Made by a program: the position numbers and the translations under genes. DNA of 64,000 bases from positions 3,098,009 to 3,162,008 of the forward strand of contig NC_085095.1 in NCBI RefSeq assembly GCF_963422355.1, given 5' to 3'. How positions within the stretch are numbered: position 1 is the first letter of the stretch; every line of letters begins with the position of its first letter. Positions 38,060 to 46,516 of the stretch are shown piece by piece. The stretch comes from Corticium candelabrum. Taxonomy: Eukaryota; Porifera; Homoscleromorpha; Homosclerophorida; Plakinidae. Below the pieces are notes generated by a model. That model saw nothing but the letters and a program-made list of their open reading frames with translations. It was not told the DNA's origin and searched no databases.

Positions 38060-39395
38060 GGGTCAGTGCACTTTCCGGCCATTCCCTTTTTCAATACTTT
38101 AGATTGGTTAAAAATTAAAAAGTATATCGTGTATTTCAATTTTTGGACAAACTTTTATCCAAAAATTAAAAATTGCAAAATTGAAAATTGATTTACTACA
38201 TACAAGAAAATCAAAAATAGAATATTGAAATAACAGCTGCACTTTCCGGCCAAGCATATTCTATCTAGTCTTCAGTGACAGCACCTATACATGATAAAGC
38301 AATTAGATGATTGGCACTGTCTCCTTCAAGGTGTACACTCAAGGTGACAATCTCAAGTAACAAGCTGATAAATAGGGATTAGCAGTAATAATCTAGCATT
38401 CTTTAGGCAAGCGAATTACTTTGTTCAGCTGATGTGACGTCTCCAATTTGTTGATTGTACACACTTGCGCTAGTAGAGGGATTCAGTTTGTAACACACTT
38501 GCAGGTATAGAAAAGGTGCACCTGAACTTGCACCAAAGGGATTAGAATTGTTGCACAGGTTTAACTCAATTATATCACAGCTCACCTGCCATTGCCCTAA
38601 GTGATAAGCCGATTAGCTTTATTTAGCACAAATTACTCAACACAATAAGTGCACAACCGTGATAATTGAACTGTAAATCACCACTCAGATAACCATCTCC
38701 TGGATACAGTACAGGTATTGTTGCTGAAGAAAATAGTGGATCTGACCATAGATGTAAGAATTAATTAATCAACAAGAACAAGGCGCTCGATTAATTCAAC
38801 AGAAACTCTCTCCATGTTCATCATGTGCTAATTATCAGCTTTCGAAATAATCGTCTTTTAATTAAAACCAACCCCTGATAGCATGCTATATGTACACTTG
38901 TGCTACAACCCTAATTGCTTTGTATACACCCATAAGTCTGTTACAACCAATCTCTCCAGTGAACACTATAGACGTCGAAATTACGTCTCATCAACTAAAC
39001 AAGAATTTTCTTCCCTAGCTAGAGAATCCTAAAGATGGTTACTGCATAGTTATTAACTGCTATTTCATCAGCAGTAAGTGATAGCTATTTGAGTTGTCTG
39101 TCTGTCAATTGTCACCTAAAGTGTACACCTTGAAGGAGACAGTGCCAATCATCAAATTGCTTTATCATGTATAGGTGCTGTCACTGAAGACTAGATAGAA
39201 TATGCTTGGCCGGAAAGTGCAGCTGTCATTTCAATTTTGTATTTGATTTCTTGTATGTAGTAAATCAATTATCTATTTGTAATTTTCAATGTTTGGATAA
39301 AAATTTGTCCAAAAATTAAAATGCATGAAGTACTTTTTAATTTCTAACCAAACTAAAAAATTTAAAAATTGAATGGCCGGATTGTGCACTGACCC
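38060..39395. mobile_element. Foldback transposon with about 300-bp inverted arms
   Basis: Arm 38060-38335 (GGGTCAGTGCAC..TTCCGGCCATTC.. to GGCACTGTCTCCTTCAAGGTGTACAC) recurs inverted at 39119-39395. A 4-bp duplication TGCT flanks it (38056-38059, 39396-39399). The 780-bp core is AT-rich, with no transposase. A second CTGCACTTTCCGGCCAAGC copy inside each arm suggests repeated binding sites. Confidence 0.85.
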
Positions 39396-39667
39396 TGCTG
39401 GTTATTACTTTATCATCAAGATATTGACAGAGGCGTATCGTTACCTAGTAAATCTCCAAACGTATCTTTCTGGGAAAGTAAAATTGAAAAGGAGTGAACA
39501 GAAGATAGCAAGGAGCACAGCTCTTGAACTCCTTTGCTGCAGCTGGAACAAACGACGTCCACTGGCGATAGACCTACGCCTTCTATGAATACGATATCCT
39601 CTCGTAAAAGTCCTGATTAGACTGTTGTAAGGCCATAGAGAAGAAAACGCGTGCAGCGTGACCTCTG

Positions 39668-39816
39668 TGTTGTGTCACAGTGTTTGTAGATGCTTGCTAG
39701 CATACGGGAACTGGGGTTTTGCGGTAGATAAAGGATGACTGAACCGGTGTTTGAGTCAGTGTTAGAGTAGCGGCCGTTAACGTGTGTTGAATAGTACATT
39801 GAGTGAATACACGACA
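39668..39816 (+). repeat. 5' LTR of gypsy D
   Basis: TGTTGTGTCACAG to ATACACGACA, 149 bp. Confidence 0.95.
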
Positions 39817-39831
39817 ATATTGGCGACGAGG

Positions 39832-42525
39832 ATGGCGACTTCAGGCATTCACCCGCCTCCTCCTTTCCTTCCACACCCGGGGGAACCGGCGGTGCCATGG
39901 AAGCATTGGTTGTCCGCTTTTGACACCTACGTGGCAGCCGCGGCAATCAAAGACGAAGCAGACAACAAGCCTCGACTACGCGCCCTTTTGACTCATTGCT
40001 TAGGACTGGAAGGGCAGCGGATACTTTCGACGGAGACAGAGACGGAATCATACGTTCAGTTACGTGATGTGTGTGCGACGTTGTTCGGACCGAGACTCAA
40101 TTCTATGGTCGAGAGATTCAAATTCCGACAAAGAAAGCAACATCAAGGAGAGTCCGTGAAGCAATATGTGTTTGCTCTGAGACAGCTAGCAGCCACTTGC
40201 AAGTTTGGACCGTTGCATGACGAAATGATTAGGGATCAACTTATAGAAAAGACGGTTTGTGGTAAAGTGAGAGACCGCTTGTTGGAAGAAGATGAAGATC
40301 TTACTCTAGACAAAGCAATTGTACTGGCATCACGGATGGAAGAGGCGGCTAGGGATTCAGCAGCTATTGCGACAGTGTCAGGTAGCGTAATGGATGCAGT
40401 GCCAGGAGGTTTAACTAATACAGCTTTGGGTCAATTGGCACAGGAGTCACGTGGGATTCGTCAAGTACAGACACGGCCAGGTAAAAGCGGCTGGAGTAGC
40501 AGAGGAGACGGCAAATGTGGTAACTGTGGGTTCTCGGTTCACAAGGGTTCAACATGCCCAGCATCAACACAGACCTGTAGAAAATGTGGGAGAATAGGAC
40601 ACTACGCACGTTGCTGTAGGTCAAAGAAACAGTCACAGATCCAGGAAGTTGATTGTGGCAATGAGCAAGGGGTAGAGTTGGAGACCGTTCGAATCAATGT
40701 TGTTGGTGGTCAGTCCAGTACACTCGAGTATCGCCAATGCGTTTGCGAGTTAGCTGGTGTCAGTTTGTCACTTGTTATTGACTTGGGGGCGAAGGTTTCA
40801 GTGCTGTCAAAAAGGTCATATGATCGATGGTTTTCTTGGAGTAAGCTGGAACCAGCAAATCGAATACTAGTTGGTTATGCAGGATCGCCAATAAAGGTGT
40901 TGGGAAAGGCAAAGCTACCAGTCCGATACCGGAGATGTCAATTAGCAGAGTTTCCATTCTATATTACAGACAAGGGGACAGACATACTAGGTCTCGACTT
41001 GTTTGATGCCCTGGGATTTCAAATTTGTTGGGATCCAGAAGAACTAGGCAGTCATAGTGTACAAGCGGTTGACTTGCTCAACGATGGAGTTACTAAGGGA
41101 GGTTGGAGTCGGAGATGGCCTAGGGTGTTCAGTGGATTGGGGAAAGCCAATCACTTTGTTCATTGCCCGTTAGTGAACACCACCGTACCACCGATTATGC
41201 AGCCACTTAGGAGATTGCCACTGGCTCTACGAGAGAGGGTGGCAGAGGAGTTGGATCGTTGGGAGAGTTTGGATATCATTGAAAAAGTGGATTCATCCCC
41301 ATGGATCTCAAATTTAGTAGTTGTATGGAAGAAATCAGGGGCAATTAGACTCTGCGTAGACCTTCGAAGAGCCAATCAGGCAATCATACCTGGCAAGCAT
41401 CCACTACCAACAATGGAAGACATAGCGGCAGAGTTTTATGGATCTACAGTATTTTCGAAGCTGGACTTAAACCAGGGGTACTTGCAAATACCTTTGGCAG
41501 AGGAAAGTCGCTTTATTACAGCATTTGTAACACATAAGGGGACTTACCAGTTCAAGAGAATGCCATTCGGTTTGGCATCGGCCCCAAGTGCCTTCCAGAA
41601 AGTCATGGTTACGGTCGTAGCCGGAATACCAGGAGTTGCTGTCTACATGGACGATATTGTCGTTCATGGGCCAGATCGACCAAGTCACAATAAGAGACTG
41701 AATGATGTGTTTCAACGACTACAACATCACAATTTGACACTAAATGTGGACAAGTGCACTTTTGCAGTTAAGGAAATATCATTTGTGGGACACAGTATTT
41801 CGGCGAGTGGTATTCGTCCTCTAACATCTAACATAGAAGCAGTTGAAAGACTGAAAGAACCGACATCAGTGACAGAACTAAATTCATTCCTCGGTATGAC
41901 AAATTACTACCTCCGGTTCGTGCAGGGCTATGCTGATATCTCTTCTCCTTTGCGGTGCTTATTACGGAAGGATGCCCATTGGGAATGGTCCACTGAATGT
42001 CAAACGGCATTTGACAAATTGAAACAGCTTGTCACATCAGCACCAGTTCTTGCCCACTTTTCATCCACAGCGGACACCTTTGTGTCGTGTGACGCTTCTG
42101 GAGTAGCTATTGGGGCAGTATTGTCTCAAATACAAGATGGACAGGAACGTCCTGTGGCATATGCGTCCACAGCATATGCTCTGCTGGTGCGTTGTCACCA
42201 GCAGAGCAGAAATATGCTGTGGGAGAACGGGAGGCATTGGCCTGTGTGTGGGCGTGTGAGAAGTGGCATGTATTTTTGTTTGGACGACCGTTTGTACTTC
42301 GTACCGATCACCAAGCCTTGGTATCACTGCTATCTGCGTCAGGAACAGGTCAAAGGCCATTGCGATTACACCGGTGGACAGAACGGCTGTACAAGTATAC
42401 ATTCCGCGTGGAATATCGACCTGGTCATTCCAATCAAGTTGCTGATCTACTGTCGAGGTCACCAGCTCCAGCTGAGAATTCAGCATGGGACTCTGATGAT
42501 GTGGAAGAATGTATATTATTGTTGA
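39832..42525 (+). pseudogene. gag-pro-RT-RNase H frame of gypsy D, frameshifted near 42180
   Basis: The ATG at 39832 lies within the primer-binding site. Capsid: PWKHWLSAFDTYVAAAAIKD, RFKFRQRKQHQGESVKQYVF, ATCKFGPLHDEMIRDQLIEK. Two zinc knuckles near 40515-40620, the second canonical (CRKCGRIGHYARCC). Protease around VIDLGAKVSVLS (40774-40808) and TDILGLDLFDALG; the usual D-T-G reads D-L-G. RT: RLCVDLRRANQAI, FSKLDLNQGYLQIPL, MPFGLASAPSAFQKVM, VAVYMDDIVVHG (41635-41670). RNase H begins FVSCDASGVAIGAVLSQ. Correct sense is lost after about 42173; the following residues to 42525 are out of frame. Capsid, protease and RT would still be made. Confidence 0.92.
42174..42208. repeat. 13-bp palindrome causing the gypsy D frameshift
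   Basis: TGCTCTGCTGGTG (42177-42189), 6-nt loop, CACCAGCAGAGCA (42196-42208). The right arm is ordinary RNase H coding sequence; the left arm is extra, about 17 bp, and shifts the frame. Confidence 0.85.
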
Positions 42526-43988
42526 GCACATGGAGCCCGGGGGTACCCTTGGATGAAATGGAAAGGGAGTCAGGTGCAGATGCAGAAATCCAAACGGTTT
42601 TAAGGTGCATCCGGGAAGGATGGCACGATGTCAAAGGAGAGTTCCGTCCTTTTTGGAATGTTCGACACGAGTTGGCACCTGTGGGTGGAAAGTCGAGTTG
42701 TCTGATGAGAGGGAATCGAATAGTCGTACCAAGGTTGCTGCAGAAACGGGTGCTACAGCTAGCTCATGAGGGTCACTTGGGGGTTGTTCGTATGAAACAG
42801 AGATGCCGAGAGTTTGCCTGGTGGCCTGGGATTGACCGCCAAATTGAGCAAATGGTGAGAGATTGTGAGCCCTGCCTTGTCAGCGGGAAGTCTCGCCAAC
42901 CTGTACATGCTCCATTACAACCTACTCCTTGGACAGCGGTACCGTGGCAACGACTTCAGGTAGATATCTTTGGAGAAATTCAAATAGCAATGGCTCACCA
43001 GCGATACGCTATTGTAGTTCATGATCTGGGATCAAAGTGGCCAGAAGTAAGACTGTGCTCACAAGTGCGGACGCAAGAGGTTGTGCAGTTTTTGGAAGAC
43101 CTTATTGTTAGGTGGGGGTTTCCTGAGTCGATAACAACGGACAATGGACCTCAGTTCCGGTCGTATGAGTTTCAGCAGTGGTTACGAGAACGGGGTATTC
43201 GCCATATTCTCACACCACTGTATCATCCAAAAGCAAATGGAGGAGTCGAAAGATTCAATCAAGTGCTTAAACAAGGCCTGAAGACAGGGTTGTTGGAAGG
43301 ACGTTCAGTGGAGAGTTCAGTGCAAAGCACATTGTTTAATTACCGGTCTACGGCGCATTCACTTACGAGGAAATCACCAGCAGAAGTTATGTTGGGCCGA
43401 AAGCTTCGGCAGCCCTTATCCCAGATGATTCCTAGGCAAGATAAGAAGGGATCACTTCAGCTGAAGAATGCGGACGAGGTCGTGGCAAGGAAACAGGCAG
43501 CGATGAAGGCATATGTAGATCATAAAAGGAGAGCTAGAGTTTCGTCCTTTTCTCCCGGAAGTTGGGTAAGAGTAAAGCGTCCGCTAAGAGGCCATAAGTT
43601 GAAGTCGCAATTGTCCGATCCAGTAGAAGTCTGGTCAAGGGTAGGGAAGGACACTTACCTGCTACAAGATGGACGTCTGTGGCATGCTGACCAATTAATT
43701 GCTGTGGCGAAGCCAGCTGGTGTTGCAAATACAGCTGCAGTACTCAGCTGGACTGATGGGGAAGAGGAGATCTCAGAAGACATGACAGAAAATCAACACG
43801 ATGGGGGAAATGTCGAAGTCGAAGGAGAGGCAGCAAGTGATGCAGGCACTGCCCATGATCATGAAAATGAGACAGAAACAACAAGGCCAAAACGAGTGAG
43901 GACAAGGCCCAAACGCTTCGAAGATTTTGAGGTGGAATATGCAACTCGATTAGAAGGGGGAGAAAATGTTGTGTCACAGTGTTTGTAG
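42192..43988 (+). pseudogene. RNase H C-terminus and integrase frame of gypsy D
   Basis: This frame takes over in RNase H (EREALACVWACEKWHVFLFG, LRTDHQALVSLLS, GHSNQVADLLSRSP). It continues into integrase: HHCC zinc domain HEGHLGVVRMKQRC..CEPC, core Asp in LQVDIFGEI (about 42958), second Asp in ITTDNGPQF (about 43132) and Glu in KANGGVERFNQ (about 43246). The C-terminal tail is basic and acidic. No stop interrupts it; it terminates just inside the 3' LTR. It lacks its own start and depends on the upstream frame, so integrase is probably not translated from this copy. Confidence 0.92.
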
Positions 43989-44115
43989 ATGCTTGCTAGC
44001 ATACGGGAACTGGGGTTTTGCGGTAGATAAAGGATGACTGAACCGGTGTTTGAGTCAGTGTTAGAGTAGCGGCCGTTAACGTGTGTTGAATAGTAGATTG
44101 AGTGAATACACGACA
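43967..44115 (+). repeat. 3' LTR of gypsy D
   Basis: 149 bp, one substitution relative to the 5' LTR, followed by CTCTG. Confidence 0.95.
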
Positions 44116-44315
44116 CTCTGTCCATTTCGATGTAGCGCGAGCTATGGCAATCTCTCAAAAACTAACGCACGCTAAAATCACGCCCATCTGGCCCGCTTTA
44201 TCAAATGTGTCGTGTAAACGCGGACTGGAATACTGGGCTGGCACGGGCTGGCACGGCTCGGCTCGGCTCGTCTCGCTATGCGTGCTCTTGTAAACACGGT
44301 ATAAGTGGGGAGGGA

Positions 44316-44426
44316 TGTGGCGTATATATACTATTATGCAGTGACTAGAGTGGTTTTGATCAAGCGTTTTGGTAACACACGTGGCGAGTTGCTTGTACTT
44401 TAGTAGCGATTACAGTAGTCATTACA
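44316..44426 (+). repeat. 3' LTR of element C
   Basis: 111 bp, TGTGGCGTATATATAC to AGTCATTACA, followed by TCTA; preceded by purine tract GTGGGGAGGGA. Confidence 0.87.
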
Positions 44427-44429
44427 TCT

Positions 44430-44600
44430 ACATAACCGCAAACTCTCGTCTTCTGCTCTTCTCAAGCCCACAAATTGGGACACAGTTCCATCAAATCCTT
44501 AAATATGTCTTCCTCGTCTTCTTGCTCTTCTATGCCATCAAGACAAAACTCCAGAGCGAAAGCAACAGCGCTAAAAACAAGTGTCGCAATATTCTTTAGC
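44430..44600 (-). pseudogene. Harbinger-2 nuclease, N-terminal fragment cut off by element C
   Basis: The minus strand reads ALEFCLDGIEEQEDEEDIFK, DLMELCPNLWA, stop, then KTRVCGYVDV up to the LTR boundary at 44427. This is the usual hydrophobic and acidic N-terminus of HARBI1-like proteins and continues in sense at 32945 if the LTR element is removed. Confidence 0.65.
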
Positions 44601-44705
44601 GCGCGCTATACTATCGCTCTATCCGGTTTCGGACAGAGTCTTCGATTGGCAGCACGTCCACGACTCTATCCTTTCTATCCGTTATCCTTATCTCTATCCG
44701 GATAG

Positions 44706-45218
44706 CTCCTAATCGAATACGCTCTTTTTAAGAAGAAAGGATGTGGGGTGTAGAATACGGGGCTTTAGCTTTTGCGCAGTAGCTTTAATTAATGTACCTA
44801 ATCATGTAGAACCAAGTGTTGTGTAATAGAGTTTTCACACTAGGGTTAGGTTAACTACAAGATGTATGAAAGACAATACTTAATTGGTTTGGAGTTAGCT
44901 AACTTGCGTTCTCACTTGTCTCGAGAACAAACCTGTACATAAATTATGTCCCATTCGCATGCGTGAAAAAACAGCGCGACAATTGATCATGGAAAGAGCA
45001 TGGACCTCTGGCTGTCCGTGGACAGAGGCTGCAGATACCTTCTATGGCGGTAATGAACAGCAGTGGGGTTGGTATATGTCCCCGAGCAATTGTTAGTGAA
45101 TCCACCGTCTAGGCCAGAGTTCCAAAATGAGAGTGCTGACCTTCAGCAGCGAGGTCACCAGCCACAACAGAACATACAGAAGGTGATTTCCCAAGTAGCA
45201 CCATCGAGTCATCAGTCA
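44706..45218. other. Spacer right of the nest
   Basis: No ORF or repeat that I can name, apart from CAGCGAGGTCACCAGCCACAACAGAACA-type sequence leading into the hairpin. Confidence 0.5.
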
Positions 45219-45337
45219 CAATAAAATACAGAGAAGGTCGTTTGCAGGTAACAGCATCAAGCGCAAAGAGGCAAAAACAAAAGCCTCTTTTCACTTGATG
45301 CTGTTACCTGCAAAACGACCTTCTCTATGTTTTATTG
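45219..45337. repeat. Long hairpin (about 54-bp arms, 10-nt loop)
   Basis: Left arm 45219-45272 (CAATAAAATACAGAGAAGG .. AAGCGCAAAGAGGC), A-rich loop, right arm 45283-45337 its near-perfect complement (about six mismatches or indels). The right arm ends at the first codons of the Myb-like ORF. Confidence 0.9.
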
Positions 45338-45690
45338 TCAGATTGGTCAGATGCTGAAGTTAATCTTCTGCTAGAGATCTGGAGGGATGGCAATGATCAG
45401 AGTCGTTTACTAGGTGATGGACGCAAGAAACCTGTTTGGGAGAAAGTGGCAGCTATGATGGTAGAAAACGGTTATCAGCGTACAGGAGAGCAGTGCAAAG
45501 AGAAACTTCACCAACTGGAGAAATTGCTACAAGGCTGTAAAAGACAAACACCGAAAAACTGGAGAAGACAACTCTGAAGATTCTTGTCTGGGATACAGCA
45601 TTCTAGCTGAAGTACTTGGTGCAAGGCCTGCCATTGAGCCATTCTGCCACATTGAATCTCACGAGGTGAATCCAACAGTGTGGTGATAGA
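45335..45690 (+). pseudogene. Orphan Harbinger-type Myb/MADF ORF
   Basis: DWSDAEVNLLLEIWRDGNDQ, KPVWEKVAAMMVENGYQRTG and EQCKEKLHQLEK form a trihelix-like domain. A one-base shift near 45530 moves to KAVKDKHRKTGEDNSEDS and YSILAEVLGARPAIEPF, the expected continuation, ending at a TGA near 45685. No nuclease or TIR is apparent, so it is either a solo fragment or an exapted domain cut off by the hairpin. Confidence 0.65.
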
Positions 45691-45865
45691 TGAAACTCAA
45701 CATTTGAAATCTCATAAGATCTCCGTGGCTAATTAATATTAATAAAATCCCGCGCTGTTATTAATTCCTGGGGAAACCCCTGACTGAGCAAGGAAATAAC
45801 ACTAGTTATAATGTATCATATACCTTTAGGTGCGCTGATTGGTCCATTGCAAGTGTTATATCAGT

Positions 45866-45930
45866 GATACAACACCTAAGGTCCACGATATAACACCTGA
45901 GGTCAACCATATAACACCACTTCCCACTTA
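45866..45930. repeat. Three tandem about 21-bp units (ATAACACCTGAGGTC)
   Basis: GATACAACACCTAAGGTCCAC, GATATAACACCTGAGGTCAAC and a partial CATATAACACC follow each other. Sits just outside the left inverted repeat of the RAG1-like locus. Confidence 0.75.
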
Positions 45931-45966
45931 CTCAATTAGGGGTGCAGTAAAAGTATGCTATAAATC

Positions 45967-46152
45967 AGTTATAACATGGGTGGTCGGAATGTTTGGGGTA
46001 ATAATACACCTCAGCCGTGACCGCGTAATTAGCACCTCCATAATTGGACCGAGCCATAATTATCTCGGTGATAAGCCCTCACGGCTTCAGGTCTTACAAC
46101 ACGGCCGTTTCAACTATGCGAGGCCGCGCAACTTAGTTGTTGCGCATGCTCA
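45967..46152. repeat. Left inverted repeat flanking the RAG1-like gene
   Basis: AGTTATAACATGGG-GGT.. and CACGGCCGTTTC..GCGCAACTTAGTT..TGCTCA appear here and, reverse-complemented, at 52117-52194. In this copy about 98 bp (46000-46097) with its own dyad ACCTCAGCCGTGA/TCACGGCTTCAGGT is inserted between the two blocks. Role as a transposon terminus is inferred. Confidence 0.6.
46000..46097. mobile_element. Tiny MITE-like insertion splitting the left inverted repeat
   Basis: Begins TAATAATACACCTCAGCCGTGA and ends TCACGGCTTCAGGTCTTA, inverted ends of about 15 bp with one gap; absent from the right-hand copy. Confidence 0.55.
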
Positions 46153-46516
46153 GTTAAAGAAGACCGGTTTTCGCTCAAGTGATGTGGATCAGCATTTGCG
46201 CACAGATACTGTAGAAGGCCTAGGCTGTTTTTTAGGGTATGACCACGCAATTGGGTAGTGTCGCTATCTGAGGAAGATCTCTGGAATTCTCGAAGGCCTT
46301 TGTAGCATGTGATACGACACGTTTCTCGTTCTCCTGCTTTGTCGTATTCTCCGGGTTTTGCAAGGACTTTCGTTTTAATCCAGCTGTTTGTGCATACTAG
46401 AATTAAGTTCGTGGGAGATCCCACTGATGTACGCCTCGCCCTAGTGGAAGAATCAAGACCCAAAGATGGCGGAGTCAGGTTTGGTTGCTTGCTTTTATTC
46501 TTACTCACAGCGCATT

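Larger units (their letters stand above)
39668..44115 (+). mobile_element. Young Ty3/gypsy retrotransposon D
   Basis: 149-bp LTRs (39668-39816 and 43967-44115) differ at a single base (C versus G in AATAGTASATTGAG). Flanking 5-bp duplications CTCTG are perfect (39663-39667, 44116-44120). The primer-binding segment TGGCGACGAGGATGG starts 4 bp after the 5' LTR; the polypurine tract AGAAGGGGGAGAAAA abuts the 3' LTR. It inserted into Harbinger-3. Coding is near complete but split by one frameshifting insertion near 42180. Confidence 0.95.
35854..44301. mobile_element. Harbinger-3, PIF/Harbinger DNA transposon inside element C
   Basis: TIRs: left TAGCGCGTTTCCACGAGCAC; right, read inverted, TACCGTGTTTACAAGAGCAC. 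A TAA target duplication lies at 35851-35853 and 44302-44304, the TWA preference of the family. Subterminal GAGCCGTGCCGAGCC-like repeats occur at both ends. The accessory protein (+) and HARBI1-like nuclease (-) converge near 36930-37000. Two younger insertions split it. Confidence 0.9.
32953..44426 (+). mobile_element. LTR retrotransposon C, internally deleted and split by Harbinger-3
   Basis: LTRs 32953-33061 and 44316-44426 share TGTG.CGTATA.. start, AACACACGTGGCGAGTTGCT core and CAGTAGTCATTACA end, with several differences. A 4-bp target duplication TCTA flanks them (32949-32952, 44427-44430). TGGTGACAGGAG follows the 5' LTR as primer-binding site. GTGGGGAGGGA precedes the 3' LTR; before Harbinger-3 landed it directly continued the TTTTTTAGTAA at 35853. 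Coding order is gag, protease, RT, then a jump to a C-terminal tail. Confidence 0.87.
30905..44705. mobile_element. Harbinger-2, outermost shell of the nest
   Basis: The ends are inverted and similar: left TATCCGGATACGTCGG with CGGATAGAAAGGATAGAG; right, read in reverse complement, CTATCCGGATAGAG with CGGATAGAAAGGATAGAG. The left part holds accessory-gene debris (+) and most of a HARBI1-like nuclease (-). The start of that nuclease lies beyond the LTR element, at 44430-44590. Exact borders and TSD are not settled. Confidence 0.7.

Noticed and set aside
46303..46360. Short dyad GATACGACACG..CGTATTC downstream of the RAG1-like gene
   Set aside because: Too short and imperfect to distinguish from chance.
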